A stretch of DNA of 64,000 nucleotides, taken from positions 7,501 through 71,500 of the forward strand of contig ADNK01001985.1 of NCBI GenBank assembly GCA_000320545.1, given 5' to 3'. The stretch is from Bigelowiella natans CCMP2755. Taxonomy: Eukaryota > Cercozoa > Chlorarachniophyceae. Under the pieces are notes generated by a model that was not told the origin of the DNA, did not search any database, and saw only the letters and a program-made list of their open reading frames with translations. Of the stretch, positions 37,005 to 48,147 are shown in pieces (the first letter of the stretch is position 1; every line of letters begins with the position of its first letter). A program made the translations under genes and the position numbers.

Positions 37005-37960
37005 AATCATCAGCTTGCTTGAATCGATAAACGATGTAAGTTTGCACATGCGAGGTGCAATATCTATTGACATGGGGAAGAGCTTCAAGTGTCAGACGGC
37101 GTATTGATTGCGCGAGAGCGCGACATGTGTAATATGTATGGCGACTGCATTGCCGACACAGCTGTGTGCTACGCATAATTTTCAGCTATGCATGCTGTGT
37201 CTAGATGTGTTGAGATGCATTCCTGTGCTGTTTCTCTCTGGCGCAGATACATCATAGTCAACAATGTGCGTAACGTGACAATCATATAATCAACCTTTAT
37301 TTTGGCCGACTAAACTAGTAAGGCAGTCTAAGGCAAGGGCCAATGATGACTAGGGCGCGTGTGAGCATGGCAGATAGGACATGGAGGAAGAGAATGAACA
37401 GAAAGGCGCATGAGCTCATGTAAATGAGTTCCGCATGATCTTGTTGTGTACATGCAAGCGCCACAATTTATTCTTAGTTTGCCTTCGTGCATAAAATCAC
37501 TTTCGCACAATCAAAGTATTCATACCAATGGTGGTAATGCACAGTACAAGAGTAGTACGTAGTGCTCTAGGCAAACTAGAAATCTTCGACAATAGTTATG
37601 ATAATTAATAAATTTGACGTTGCAATAATCATTCGACATGCTGCATTCACAGTTGCTGCGTATGTACGTCGATATCTAGATACATGTGATGGCGATGCTA
37701 GGTTACGTCTTCAACCCTATCAGCATTATTAATACTACTTCTCTCTTCCTCTCCTCATTTGTTGTGGTGTGTTTGGAGGAGTGAAGAATACTTGCAACAA
37801 ACACCAGATATTTGTATTTACATCGGTCATATTTTCTTCTCATAGAATCTGTGCTTGCTTGTGTGTGTGTGTGTGTGTGTGCGTGCGTGCGTGTGTGCCC
37901 ATTGCCTAGGGAAGGTCGGTAAGACAGCCTCATTCATTTCTCTGTCTCTTCTGTGTACTT
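37005..37960. other. Intergenic region holding the right arm of the inverted repeat
   Basis: It lies between the seven-helix gene (+) and the Mbb1-like gene (-), which converge. After the repeat arm (37036-37318) there is A/T-rich sequence and a (GT)n/(GC) run near 37859-37896. No reading frame is convincing. Confidence 0.5.
37036..37318 (-). repeat. Right arm of the ~300-bp inverted repeat
   Basis: Read on the minus strand it matches 31131-31446 from TTTAGTCGGCCAAAA through GCGCCAGAGAGAAACAGC, GACACAGCATGCATAGC and CACTTGAAGCTCTT to GATATTGCACCTCG. Confidence 0.85.
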
Positions 37961-38260
37961 TTAGTCCCGGATGCTGTTCGCATTCACACCCCCAGCACCA
38001 GCAGCACTGCTACCTTTTGCTGATTGATCTATTTCTCCGCCATTTGTGCTAGTGGCGGCTGGTATTCCGCCCGTCTTCTTGCTATCCATTGCTGCTGCTG
38101 CCGCTGCTTCTGATGCCGACTTCGCGGCCTTCTCTTTGTCTTCGGTGTTGAATTGCTAAGATGTAACAAAGTGTGTGTGTGCGTGTGTGTACCAGATATC
38201 AAAAATGATGGGGAGGGCGGGAGGGAGGGAGGGAGAGATAAAGCAACAGTCACTCACTAT

Positions 38261-38293
<33 letters not shown>

Positions 38294-39740
38294 AACTACC
38301 TTATTGATCCAAGACTGAACACCACGGAATATTGGCGCTAATACACTATCTGGACTAACTGTTAAAGAGCCTATTCACCCAACGACACGACATACGCAAC
38401 ATAACGTAACACAACACCAATCAATTACCACAACAAACGATATACTCACCGTCATCATCATCATCATAATCATCATCATTCATCATCACCGCTTTAACCA
38501 TCAAACTTTCATTCTGTATCTACGGTAACTGTTTTGTTGGTTTCAGCATATATACTCACGCTATTACTACCTAGCGACGTGGCAGCTCCAGCACCCATCG
38601 CAGCACTCATTTCCATCTTCTGCTGCTCTACTTGGTTGTATTGCCTCAACTCATCGGCGCGAGCATTCAGACCAAGATCATCTTCCATCTGTGCCCATGC
38701 GAGCCAAGATGCCTCCTACGCAAGTTCCAAATTTGTCATCATCATAATCATCATCATCATCATCATCATCACTGATATGTTGTTGTTCCTGCTGTCGATA
38801 TTATAAGGGTTCTGACTGACCGATTTCGAGTCGGCTTTGACTGCACATGAGAAAAGGGTGCGAGCAAGATTGTAGTTCTTCTCCCTCTTCTCCAGCACCG
38901 CCCACGCTTGGAATACCTGCGGAGAGAGATATCAAGGAGGATGATCCTCAGGAACAGTGATAATAAGGACCACATAACAATCAAAATATGTTGTTCTATT
39001 TCTTCTTCTTCTTCTCAGTAACCATATGTGCTATAATACCCTCGACACATCACGCGAGTTTGGCCCTGCCCATACTCCTTGCTGAAAGAGCTTCCTCGCC
39101 ATGGTGTAGTCCCCCTCTAGGTACTCGAGAACCCCCCATGCCTGCCAGGCCTGAGAAAGGGGGAGGAGGAGCAGTAGGAGGAGGAGGAGGAGGAGGAGCA
39201 GGGGAAAGATGTAAGCAAGAAGACTAACTGGCGGACGTTATTAGTACAATTTTTAGATATATTTTCTGGTTTGATAGTATTAGCACGATACAACACAAAC
39301 ACACACCACCACCACCATCACCATCATCGTTTTCTTCCATGATAATACGCATCACCGCCGCACTACTACTCATGATTACTGAGAGCACAGAGAACAGAAA
39401 AACGAACCGGGATGTGCTTGGCATCAGCTTCTGTGCCCTTCTGCAGTAATTCACGGGCGCGCGTGACGTTTCCTATCTCGTATTCTAGCAGCGCCCATGC
39501 TTGCAGGATAGCTGCGTCCCTTGGATTAAGTTTGTGCCCTAGATGATGGTGTCGTTGTAATAGTAGTAGTAGTAGTAGTAGTAGTAGTAGCAGTAGATGA
39601 TGATGATGGTTATGATGATGACAATGACAACGACTACGTTCAAGATGATAATGATGACGAAGATGATGATTGACGTGTAGATAGCTCATCAAAAGGTAGC
39701 ATAATGGATATCGTCGTCGTTTTTGTTAGCGTTCGTGATT

Positions 39741-39771
<31 letters not shown>

Positions 39772-40444
39772 AAAACCATCGCATCATTACCGTCCTTGAA
39801 CAGCTGTTCGGCCTTCTCGTAATTGCCCTGCTCCTTCTCCCACACTCCCCACGACAGGTATGTGTATCGTGACTTTGGATTGACGGCAAGCGCCTTTTGG
39901 TACAGGTACCGCACAACGTCTGCATTGCCGTGTTTTCCTTCCATCTTCGCCCACGTGTGCCATAACGCATCGCTGTTACTGACGAGCGGGGAAGCTTTCG
40001 TACCGCGCATATACCACTGTCGCGCCTCATCAATGGACCCCATTTGCTCCAAGACAAGGCCGAGCGATTGGTACAAATACGGGTTCGCAGCGTCCTCGGT
40101 GTTCCGAATACCCTTTGTGAATATATCTGCTGCGCGCCTTAAGTTTCCTTGCCGCTTCTCGAGCAAGCCCCATCCTGTGGCAAACAACAACAGAAACAAC
40201 AACAAATAATGATTGCTACTACAACATAAATCGAGAGAAAGAGGAGGAGGAGGAGGAGGAGCTACCATGCCATGCGGCGGCGTGAGACGACTTTGCGGTT
40301 ACGGCGCCTTCATAAAGTTTCCTAGCTCTCCCAACATTGCTTTGCTTTGCGTGTAAGTTAGCCCACGCCGTCCAGATATACGGGTTGCTTCCAGCAGTCA
40401 TCCGTGTTGCTTCTTCGTACAGCTCCTCGCCCTCCCCATATCTA

Positions 40445-40482
<38 letters not shown>

Positions 40483-41264
40483 CAAGAAAACTAGCATGCA
40501 CTAAATCTGATCTCCTTTCTTTTTACGCGAAACAGCAGCAGATTAACGCAGCAACCACGTACCGTTTCTGGTTCATGAGAAGCGTGCCGAGGCCTATGGA
40601 ATAATCATTAAGTTGTGTAATTGTGAAGCCGTAGTAAGACAATGTCGGATATTCGCTGATGCTTTATATATTAGAGGTGGAAGCATGGAAATAGCATACA
40701 TACAACATTTAAACGGAAGAATAAAGTTTTTGTGATGAAATCACAATAATGGACTGTGCTCACCACAGGGCTGACGAGGTCTTCGTGAAAACAATCACTA
40801 CTCACTTAGTTCGCATCAACACTAGCATCATCATCATCGTTATCATCATCATCATCATCATCATCATCATTACCAACGTACGCGCGTCCATCGGTAGGAT
40901 TCATTGAGAGACAGCGCTTGAAGATTTTCTCTGCATTCATGCTCGCTCTTTCCTGAAAAGGGGTGAGGAGGCATTTTAGTCGGTTGGTGTTGCAGCATGT
41001 AAACAGGATACATCGCAACTAAACACCTATCTGCATTATCGAGGAGATGGTGTGTTGTAGCGTTGATGTCATACCCGGCTATAACCGTCAGGCTGCTTTC
41101 GAAACGCTCGGCGCTCAGAACGAGCACGGTAGAGCAGAAAGTCTGTGTTGACTCTTCTGATCTGGGATGGCTAACGAATGATGCGGGAGAGGGAGGGGCG
41201 ATGTGGGAGTAGGGGGGGGAGGAGAAGGAGATGATGCAGCAGTCGAAGGATCAGAGGCGTGTAT

Positions 41265-41303
<39 letters not shown>

Positions 41304-42082
41304 GTTCTTGTGTGTCCAATTGTAGTACAATGATTGCTGGTGTACTAATACGATCTACCAACACTACTACCTTCATAGATTTACTGGTGTCCTCTATCCT
41401 CCGGTTTTCTAATTCGCGCTCCACCATCTCCACGCTATTCGTGGTTGAATGAAGCGAGAGGTGTCTTCGTTGTCCTATGGTGGTTGGATCCGGTGGTTAA
41501 GGTATTCTTTTTATTGAAATGATGCAAGCGACTATCGTTCCCTAATCATAGAGTGGTGCGCCATAACGTGCTTGTTTTATTTGAAAATACTTTAAAAGTG
41601 TGAGTTCCTACCAGATTGCTTGTAGTCACCGAAAGTTCCCACAGCGGGAAACCGATGGGATTGCACAAACAAATGTTGCTGCTGCCGCGACTCGATGGGG
41701 CCGTTGCGTATCAGTCTGAGCGAATTGGATAGAGTGACGGTGAAAAATGAGAGGGAGGAAGAGGATAATAACGTATACAACATCATCACCCCTCCTTTTC
41801 CCTGTTCTTGGTCGAGAAACGGAAGATTTCACAAGTACTATTACACGGTTGGTTCGTCGTCACTTTCATCAAACGGTTTAGTGAGAACCTGTGGTGGATG
41901 CATCCATGTGATGATCGGGATGATGCCGGCGATGATCTAGACCACAATGAGATTCCCATTTCCGCCCGATCTGCTGGGTTCACCAACCCAATTGTCATCG
42001 CAGTTGCTACGATGAGGAGGAGGGAAAGTAGGGGGGGCACCCGAGCTTTTATCGGTGTGCCTACGTCCCCGAATTCCCTCAT
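37961..42082 (-). CDS. Mbb1-like HAT/TPR-repeat RNA factor, plastid-targeted
   Basis: Rebuilt as 13 exons: 42082-41864, 41715-41630, 41434-41371, 41161-41075, 40952-40874, 40593-40563, 40441-40266, 40174-39791, 39538-39408, 39150-39040, 38916-38821, 38715-38560 and 38155-37961. Total is 1815 nt, 604 aa, phases consistent. The N-terminus has a signal-like helix (LLSLLLIVATAMTIGL), then a Ser/Arg-rich stretch (SRSSPASSRSSHG), suggesting a complex-plastid presequence. Helical half-a-TPR units follow: GLGTLLMNQKR, NPYIWTAWANLHAKQSN, ALWHTWAKMEGKHGNAD, YLSWGVWEKEQGNYEKAE, ILQAWALLEYEIGN, AWQAWGVLEYLEGDY and VFQAWAVLEKREKN. In green algae and plants Mbb1/HCF107 binds and stabilises psbB/psbH transcripts; the same role here is inferred. 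An Ala-rich tail ends at SIRD. Confidence 0.88.
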
Positions 42083-43426
42083 ACCTTCCACTTTAAATCT
42101 GCTTTCAATTTATTTCGATCCAGCAAATAAGATTTTTTAAACCCCCGCAAACCGGTTTTGCGGGGAGAGGGTGTGAGGGAAGGGGGGGGCGAGGCTGCTA
42201 CCACCACCCCTTCTTGTAGTTTGCACAATTTGTTGGAAAACCACAATCACCATAATGCACTCTATCTAGGTAATGCGACATGAGAATAATCCTCAAAAAA
42301 GGCCCGATAACATCTAATTCATGTCCCGAAAAATCTTCTGAATCTGAAAACTTGGCTAACTTGTCGCAGAACGTAAAATGGGATACAATTCGCTTCGCCC
42401 CGTGCTCGTATTCCGGCTTCCTGCCCCGAGCACGTAAAGTAGGATGCATTACGTTCTCTCTTTTAAGTGCGATTTTCTGTTGTCGTAAGTCTAAAATATG
42501 TTGTATATTCATGTATTAAGCAACAGCCAAAAATCCACAAGAGGGGTTCCTTGACCATGAAGTTACCGAAATCTGCATTCCAATATCAATTCAACCTTAA
42601 AAGTCGATTGAGATTCTGCAAGATGTCGCTCTATTTTCCATAATATTTGCTTTATTGCATGTCGTATTGTGACACGGGCGGGATATTTCTTTTTCAAATA
42701 GATACTGGTGCCCATACCTAAACTGAGGGACTATATATGGAAATTATCGGTAGAACATCGTAATAAATCGTTACAGTATGTAAAGATTAGTGTATCCGCT
42801 TTTTCCAAATGATAAGAGAAGAGTATGTTGGAAATATAACTGAAAACATCTTAAAAATTTCGCAACTTGCTTCACTATAATTCAAGAGGTAGTTCGGGTA
42901 TTTGGGTCGGTCGGCGCCCCCCTTGTGTTTCATCCGCTTCGCGCAATCAAGGTTGGGATTAAGAGAGGATTTGGATACGAAACTATGTTCGTAATAGAAT
43001 TTAAACCTGGGAGGGTGGTCACTGCTAGCTGGATGAAAATGAGGGAGGCTTGTCAGCGAAAACTTCGCGCCTGATGGGGAGAACCTACCCCCCCTACCGA
43101 TTTTTTTCGAGCGTAGCAGATGAAACTTAGCGCCTGTTTCGTTTCATTCCTTCTACAAAGTGCGTGTTTGGTTATTATTTTCGAGATTTTAGTTGCTCAT
43201 CGATGGTGATCTTCACCGACGTCGGGAAAACACACGCGACCGACTGTTTCCTTTGTGCACACAATGAACAAAGAAAACGTGGAATTTCAGAGACCAATAT
43301 GGATCATTTTGAAGAGAAAACGAAGAGATATTCAATGTCATCCAAATCATCTCATTTGTCATCTTGCTGCTGTTTATCAACAAATATACAGATAGGCCCC
43401 TTAGAAGCCCGTCGCCACCACCTAGC
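42083..43426. promoter_or_regulatory. Divergent promoter region, Mbb1-like and Rieske genes
   Basis: This gap of about 1.3 kb separates two plastid-type genes that point away from each other. It contains short G-runs and AT-rich sequence. Small frames on both strands (for example 42198-42512 minus and 43164-43463 plus) have no recognisable features. No TATA or known element was identified. Confidence 0.4.
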
Positions 43427-43913
43427 ATGCTGCGGCCCTCGCCACAATCGCGATCGGCGTTAACATCAGCGAGACGTAGGATTCATGGCTGGCGACAAAG
43501 AAATATGACCCCCCCCCTCATCATTTTCAGCCTCCTGTCGATACTGGCCTATTCAATTGCTTGGCACTCTCCTGTGCGGATCTCTGCTGCCGCTGCTGTA
43601 TCAAGGGGGAAGTTGTTTTCTATGGGAATACTTTCTAGTAATCCCAGAGCAGCAAGGATGACGTCTATGGCTAGACCTCCAGTAACACAATCGCCTTTAT
43701 TTATAACGGGTGTGGATGGAAGAATATCGCCCATGCACATTCGTGCTACTACTACTACTGCTGTGTCCTCATCAACATCTGGAGCTGACGAGGAGACAAT
43801 AACGACAACAGCATCACCTCCAGTAGAAACGACTACTGCGCCGTCAAAAAAACAGAATGATGAGGTAGTAGCTGATTGCCATTAGTAGTAGTCGTAGCAG
43901 TAGTAGTAGTAGT

Positions 43914-43947
<34 letters not shown>

Positions 43948-44004
43948 TGATGTTGAATATACATGTCTATGTGTTGAGGTTTTGGAAGGTCATCATGCAA
44001 ATGA

Positions 44005-44049
<45 letters not shown>

Positions 44050-46094
44050 CTGGACATTATCAGCTTGAGAAAATATCGGAGGCCTTGTCTAAGGTGAAGA
44101 CCACACCTGCGGCAATTGCGAGCTTGATACGGTAAGATCACATCACTCACCCTCATTGTATATGTGTGCGAAGTAGTATATGTCGGTGAGTAGTAGCACA
44201 AGTAGTAATAACAGAAGTGAAGTACTAGTGTAGCTCTAGCAACATGAAAAATCTATGGCGATGAAGTACACGCTGCATTTATCTCTACCTACAGGCGACA
44301 CGAAGATGTAATGAGCCTTCTCACATCTTTGGACGAAGAGATAGAGATGGCTATCAACGCTCCCTCGAACGAAAATGACGGAAAACTGGAAGAAATACTC
44401 CGAATGAGGGTACAAACAACCACTAGAGAAGAACACAAATATGAGAAACCGAGCTAGATCATCAGTTTCGCAGCTTTGCTTTCGTCAACTGGAGGAGATT
44501 GATGACAGGCTACAGTTGTGTCATTTTGTCCGGTCTATCTCGAATTCTGAATCAATCAATGATGCCTCACATTTCATTTATTCATCTATGATCCTCCTCC
44601 CGCTCAAACCAGGCCACACTTCGCGAGGAGCTACTTCCCGTCGCCAAAACTATTGAAGAGTGGAAGAAGTTTGCCGCAGCTGCAATTGCCGAACAGACTG
44701 GTATTACTGGCATATAACGAGATCTGATATGGCGAGACCTGCGTCTTGTACTGATGATATATCTCCGAGGAGATGCAGCGACAGAAAGCGGGAGGGGGCT
44801 CACAAACTATGAAACCATATATGTTATAATATATTATACTAAAATATATCCTCTACATATGGTGTTCGTCCGTTGTAATATTCATCGTTTCCTTCTGAAA
44901 TCTGTGTTTTTTCCTGGTGCGGCATGTGTGTATTTGAATCTATATTTCAGGGGTGGTTGTGGCAACCCCATCAACAGAGTAAGAAAAACTAACGTCTGGA
45001 AGGGGGGGGGGGGGGTAAGGGTAGAGAAATATGTTCCATTCATGATGAGGTGCGTTGTTGATGTCAATGGTGTTGTTTTTCTATGAATATTTAGAGGACA
45101 CTGGTATCCGGCCTACTTCTCATCGAATCTCCCGCAAGTCAGTAGTAGTACATATATACAAATACAGAATGATACCTGTCATAGTAACGGTATTCGTGTG
45201 GGCGCTTGCATATTTATATCACTCCACACACGTATTATACCGTAAGCGTCGTAAGTTTGACATTTCTTATACAACGGTGCTGCTCGTCTATATACCGGCC
45301 GTTGGTTGCTGATTATTCTCAGGGCGAATTGGCAAGCATTGAGCTGTTCGGTAGGCCATGGGTTCTTTTCAGGGACGAGACGTAAGAAATGCAGGCTGTT
45401 TGCATGCCGTGCAGATAACGCTCTTTCTTTGCTTCACAATAAACACGATGGAATTCTCCTGACTCTTCATCTCCTATCAAATCGAAGATAGTACGACGAA
45501 TGATGATAGCAATGTTGCTGCTGGCATTGGGGGTGTAGACAGAATATTACCAAAAGGGATTGATCTTTATGCGTGCAATGACAGGGGCGATGTGGGATGT
45601 ATTCATGACCAATGTGCACATCGAGCCTGCCCGTTGTCCCTTGGTAGTTTTACCACTAATTTATCATCACATCATCAGCAACAATGCAATTAGAGAGAGA
45701 AAAGAATTTGGGGGGGGGGGGGAGAAAAGAGTTTGAGGAAGAAGAGAAGGCTAAGGGGGGGCTTATTGAAAAGTTCGAAATGCGTGCGTGCAAGCAGCTA
45801 TGCTGCATATGCTTGTTCATTAGTAGACATACCGATATGGGGTATCCATCATCAGAGTTGCCAATGCTCATGACGAACAGCATGCACGTATATGTGAAAA
45901 TCATGATGTAAATATATATGGTGGGTGTGTATTATATGATATACTGATCTGATCGAGTAGGAAAGGTCGTCGGAGGTACAGTGGAGTGTCCGTATCATGG
46001 GTGGAAGTTTGACCAGAAAGGCGATTGTAAGGTGGTGCTTAACAGCAGCAGACGTGGCTAGTAGAAAGAAGCAAGTTCAACATTAAAATATGTA

Positions 46095-46144
<50 letters not shown>

Positions 46145-47061
46145 GTGTGTGTGTGTGTGTGTGTGTAAGACGGTGAAGCAACTAAACTTTGCTTTGTTCC
46201 CTCCATCTCATCCTCCTACGATCAAAGGCGATGCCTTCAACGCGTATGTGCAAAGGCATTTCAGTTGATTCCCTACCGGTAACTGCCTACCTCCCCCCCT
46301 TTGCGTCATCTACTTACTTCTTGTTCTTGTTCTTCTTCTTGATACCATGGTACCAGTGCGCGGACTTCCATGCATATATCTGGCGCAGCTTAGCAAATTT
46401 TTATAACCATTTATGATATTCTAGCCATAAGAGTGCATTCCCCTGCCCTGATGGCGATTTTTGTTGTATTGACCTCAATGCCGCCATCATCATCATCATC
46501 ATCATCATCATTACCATCATCATCATTGCCATCCTAATGATTAACATCCCTGTTGCAGATCGAGGAAAAGGATGGGCTCATATGGCTTTGGAACGATGGG
46601 GGTGCACAATCGCAAGAAGACGACGACCTCTTTAGCAAGCCTACTGCTGCGTCGATACCCAACTTGAACTTTCTTGTGGTAATAGGAGAAGCGTAATAGT
46701 CATAAAGAAAGATGAGATCATAGTACTGCTACCAGTCTTTGTGTGGAGGAGGAGCAGTAGTGTAGAACTAGTAGTATCAGCAGTGTAGACCATACATAAA
46801 TTGGTGGTGTGTCTAACCTTTGCGACATAGGATGGTGAGGAGGAAGGCTTCACAGCTGAGCTTTCACGGGAGGTCGAAAGGAATCAATGAATAAAAGAAG
46901 ACGAAGAAGAAGAAGAAGAAGATGATGATGATGATGACGACGATGATAATGATGATGAGGTGGAGAAGGTTTTATGATTATTGCCTCTAAATCTATCTTC
47001 AAGCAAATTTGTTGCCTCAAGAAGAGAAAGGGGGGGGGCGGGGGGAGGGGAGCGAGAGGGA

Positions 47062-47104
<43 letters not shown>

Positions 47105-47369
47105 GAGAGGGAATCCTCCATCTCCACGACTATGGTCATCGGGACAAGAAGTTAATGTCCATAGTTTTATTTCTTCTTACACTGTTGGTCTACTATTATT
47201 TACCAGATCGCAGTAGACTATACCGTGTTGGTGGAGTCGCTACAGCACATAGCCTATGAACCCATTCGAAAACTACCGGAGATCACGCAAAGTATGTCCT
47301 GTGAGTTGGCCTTTAAGGACAATACTTTGTGTGGTTGCGAAATCGATGATGATGATGATGATAATGGCA

Positions 47370-47404
<35 letters not shown>

Positions 47405-47537
47405 AGCCAAGGAAAGTGTTGAGACAAGAAAATTGAAATGGGGAAGTCTTAACTTCATTTCGAATTTGTGACGTAAAGCTTTGGTAATTTTCACCATCCT
47501 CGTTTGAAGATGTGACGAAGTATCTGTATACCCTTCC

Positions 47538-47569
<32 letters not shown>

Positions 47570-47845
47570 TAGATCTCCCATGGCCTGAGCAGCTAACTTT
47601 CCATGCCTCCCGACTTCTGGCCGGCGACCTCATCCCGTCCCATTCTCCTTCTGAAAAGCAAGAAGAAGCTTCTGCTGAGGGAGGACATCACAGAAGAATG
47701 GGAACTCTCCAGGCTGCTCCAGGGGTGTATATATCAAGTCTTGAACTGAAAGAGGGAGGCGGGGAGAAAACCGACAAACCGAGTTTTACAGGCGGGAAAG
47801 TGCATCAAATGCACTCAATTGTGCCCATCAGGCCTGGTCATATAC

Positions 47846-47902
<57 letters not shown>

Positions 47903-48147
47903 GAGAGAGAGGGAGAGGGGAATTTATCATCTCTGTCTCAATTGCATGCTTATACTCCTCTCATGCTTGATTTTCTTCCTTATTCGAAGGCTACTCTAGG
48001 CTATTATACCGCATGTCAGTCGGGAGCAGCGTCTCCGGAAGCCTCTCCAAAATCCTGCCAGCTTCCATGAATCTCTGGCAAAACATTGCGACAAATTGCT
48101 TTGATCATGGCATTCGACTTGTGGAGGAGGCTACAGAAATTTACTAG
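43427..48147 (+). CDS. Rieske oxygenase, pheophorbide-a-oxygenase-like, plastid-targeted
   Basis: Starts at 43427 (MLRPSPQSRSALTSARRR), with a signal-like helix (LIIFSLLSILAYSIAW) and a Ser/Thr-rich region; an alternative start is 43507. Coiled exons follow (LEKISEALSKVKTTPAAI). Then come GHWYPAYFSSNLPQ, LFGRPWVLFRDET, the Rieske pair CAHRACPLSLG (about 45613) and CPYHGWKF (about 45987), EKDGLIWLW, REIAVDYTVLVESL (about 47210), FHASRLLAGDL and VHQMHSIVPIRPG. The C-terminus from RLLYRMSVGSS ends ATEIY at 48147. The order matches the PAO/chlorophyllide-a-oxygenase/Tic55 group, electron-using enzymes of plastid membranes. After DYTVLVES I read LQHIAYEP where the family usually has an Asp-x2-His-x4-His iron site. 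Several middle junctions (44,560-44,640; 46,280-46,560; 47,300-47,575) are unresolved. Confidence 0.82.
46101..46141. repeat. (CT)n microsatellite in the Rieske gene
   Basis: A CT run followed by a GT run leads directly into a 3' splice site (about 46168), so the dinucleotide run appears to serve as the polypyrimidine tract. Confidence 0.85.

Noticed and set aside
31131-37318. Inverted repeat as a classical DNA transposon with terminal repeats
   Set aside because: No transposase-like frame lies between the arms and I saw no target-site duplication, so I report it as an unexplained inverted repeat rather than a named element.
43916-44050. Cys/Val repeat segments as a metal-binding protein
   Set aside because: Translated (GT)n runs inside an intron of the Rieske gene.
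47205-48147. Reading the Rieske gene as a pseudogene
   Set aside because: The C-terminal exons stay open with good phase and conserved blocks after the altered iron site, so decay is not indicated.
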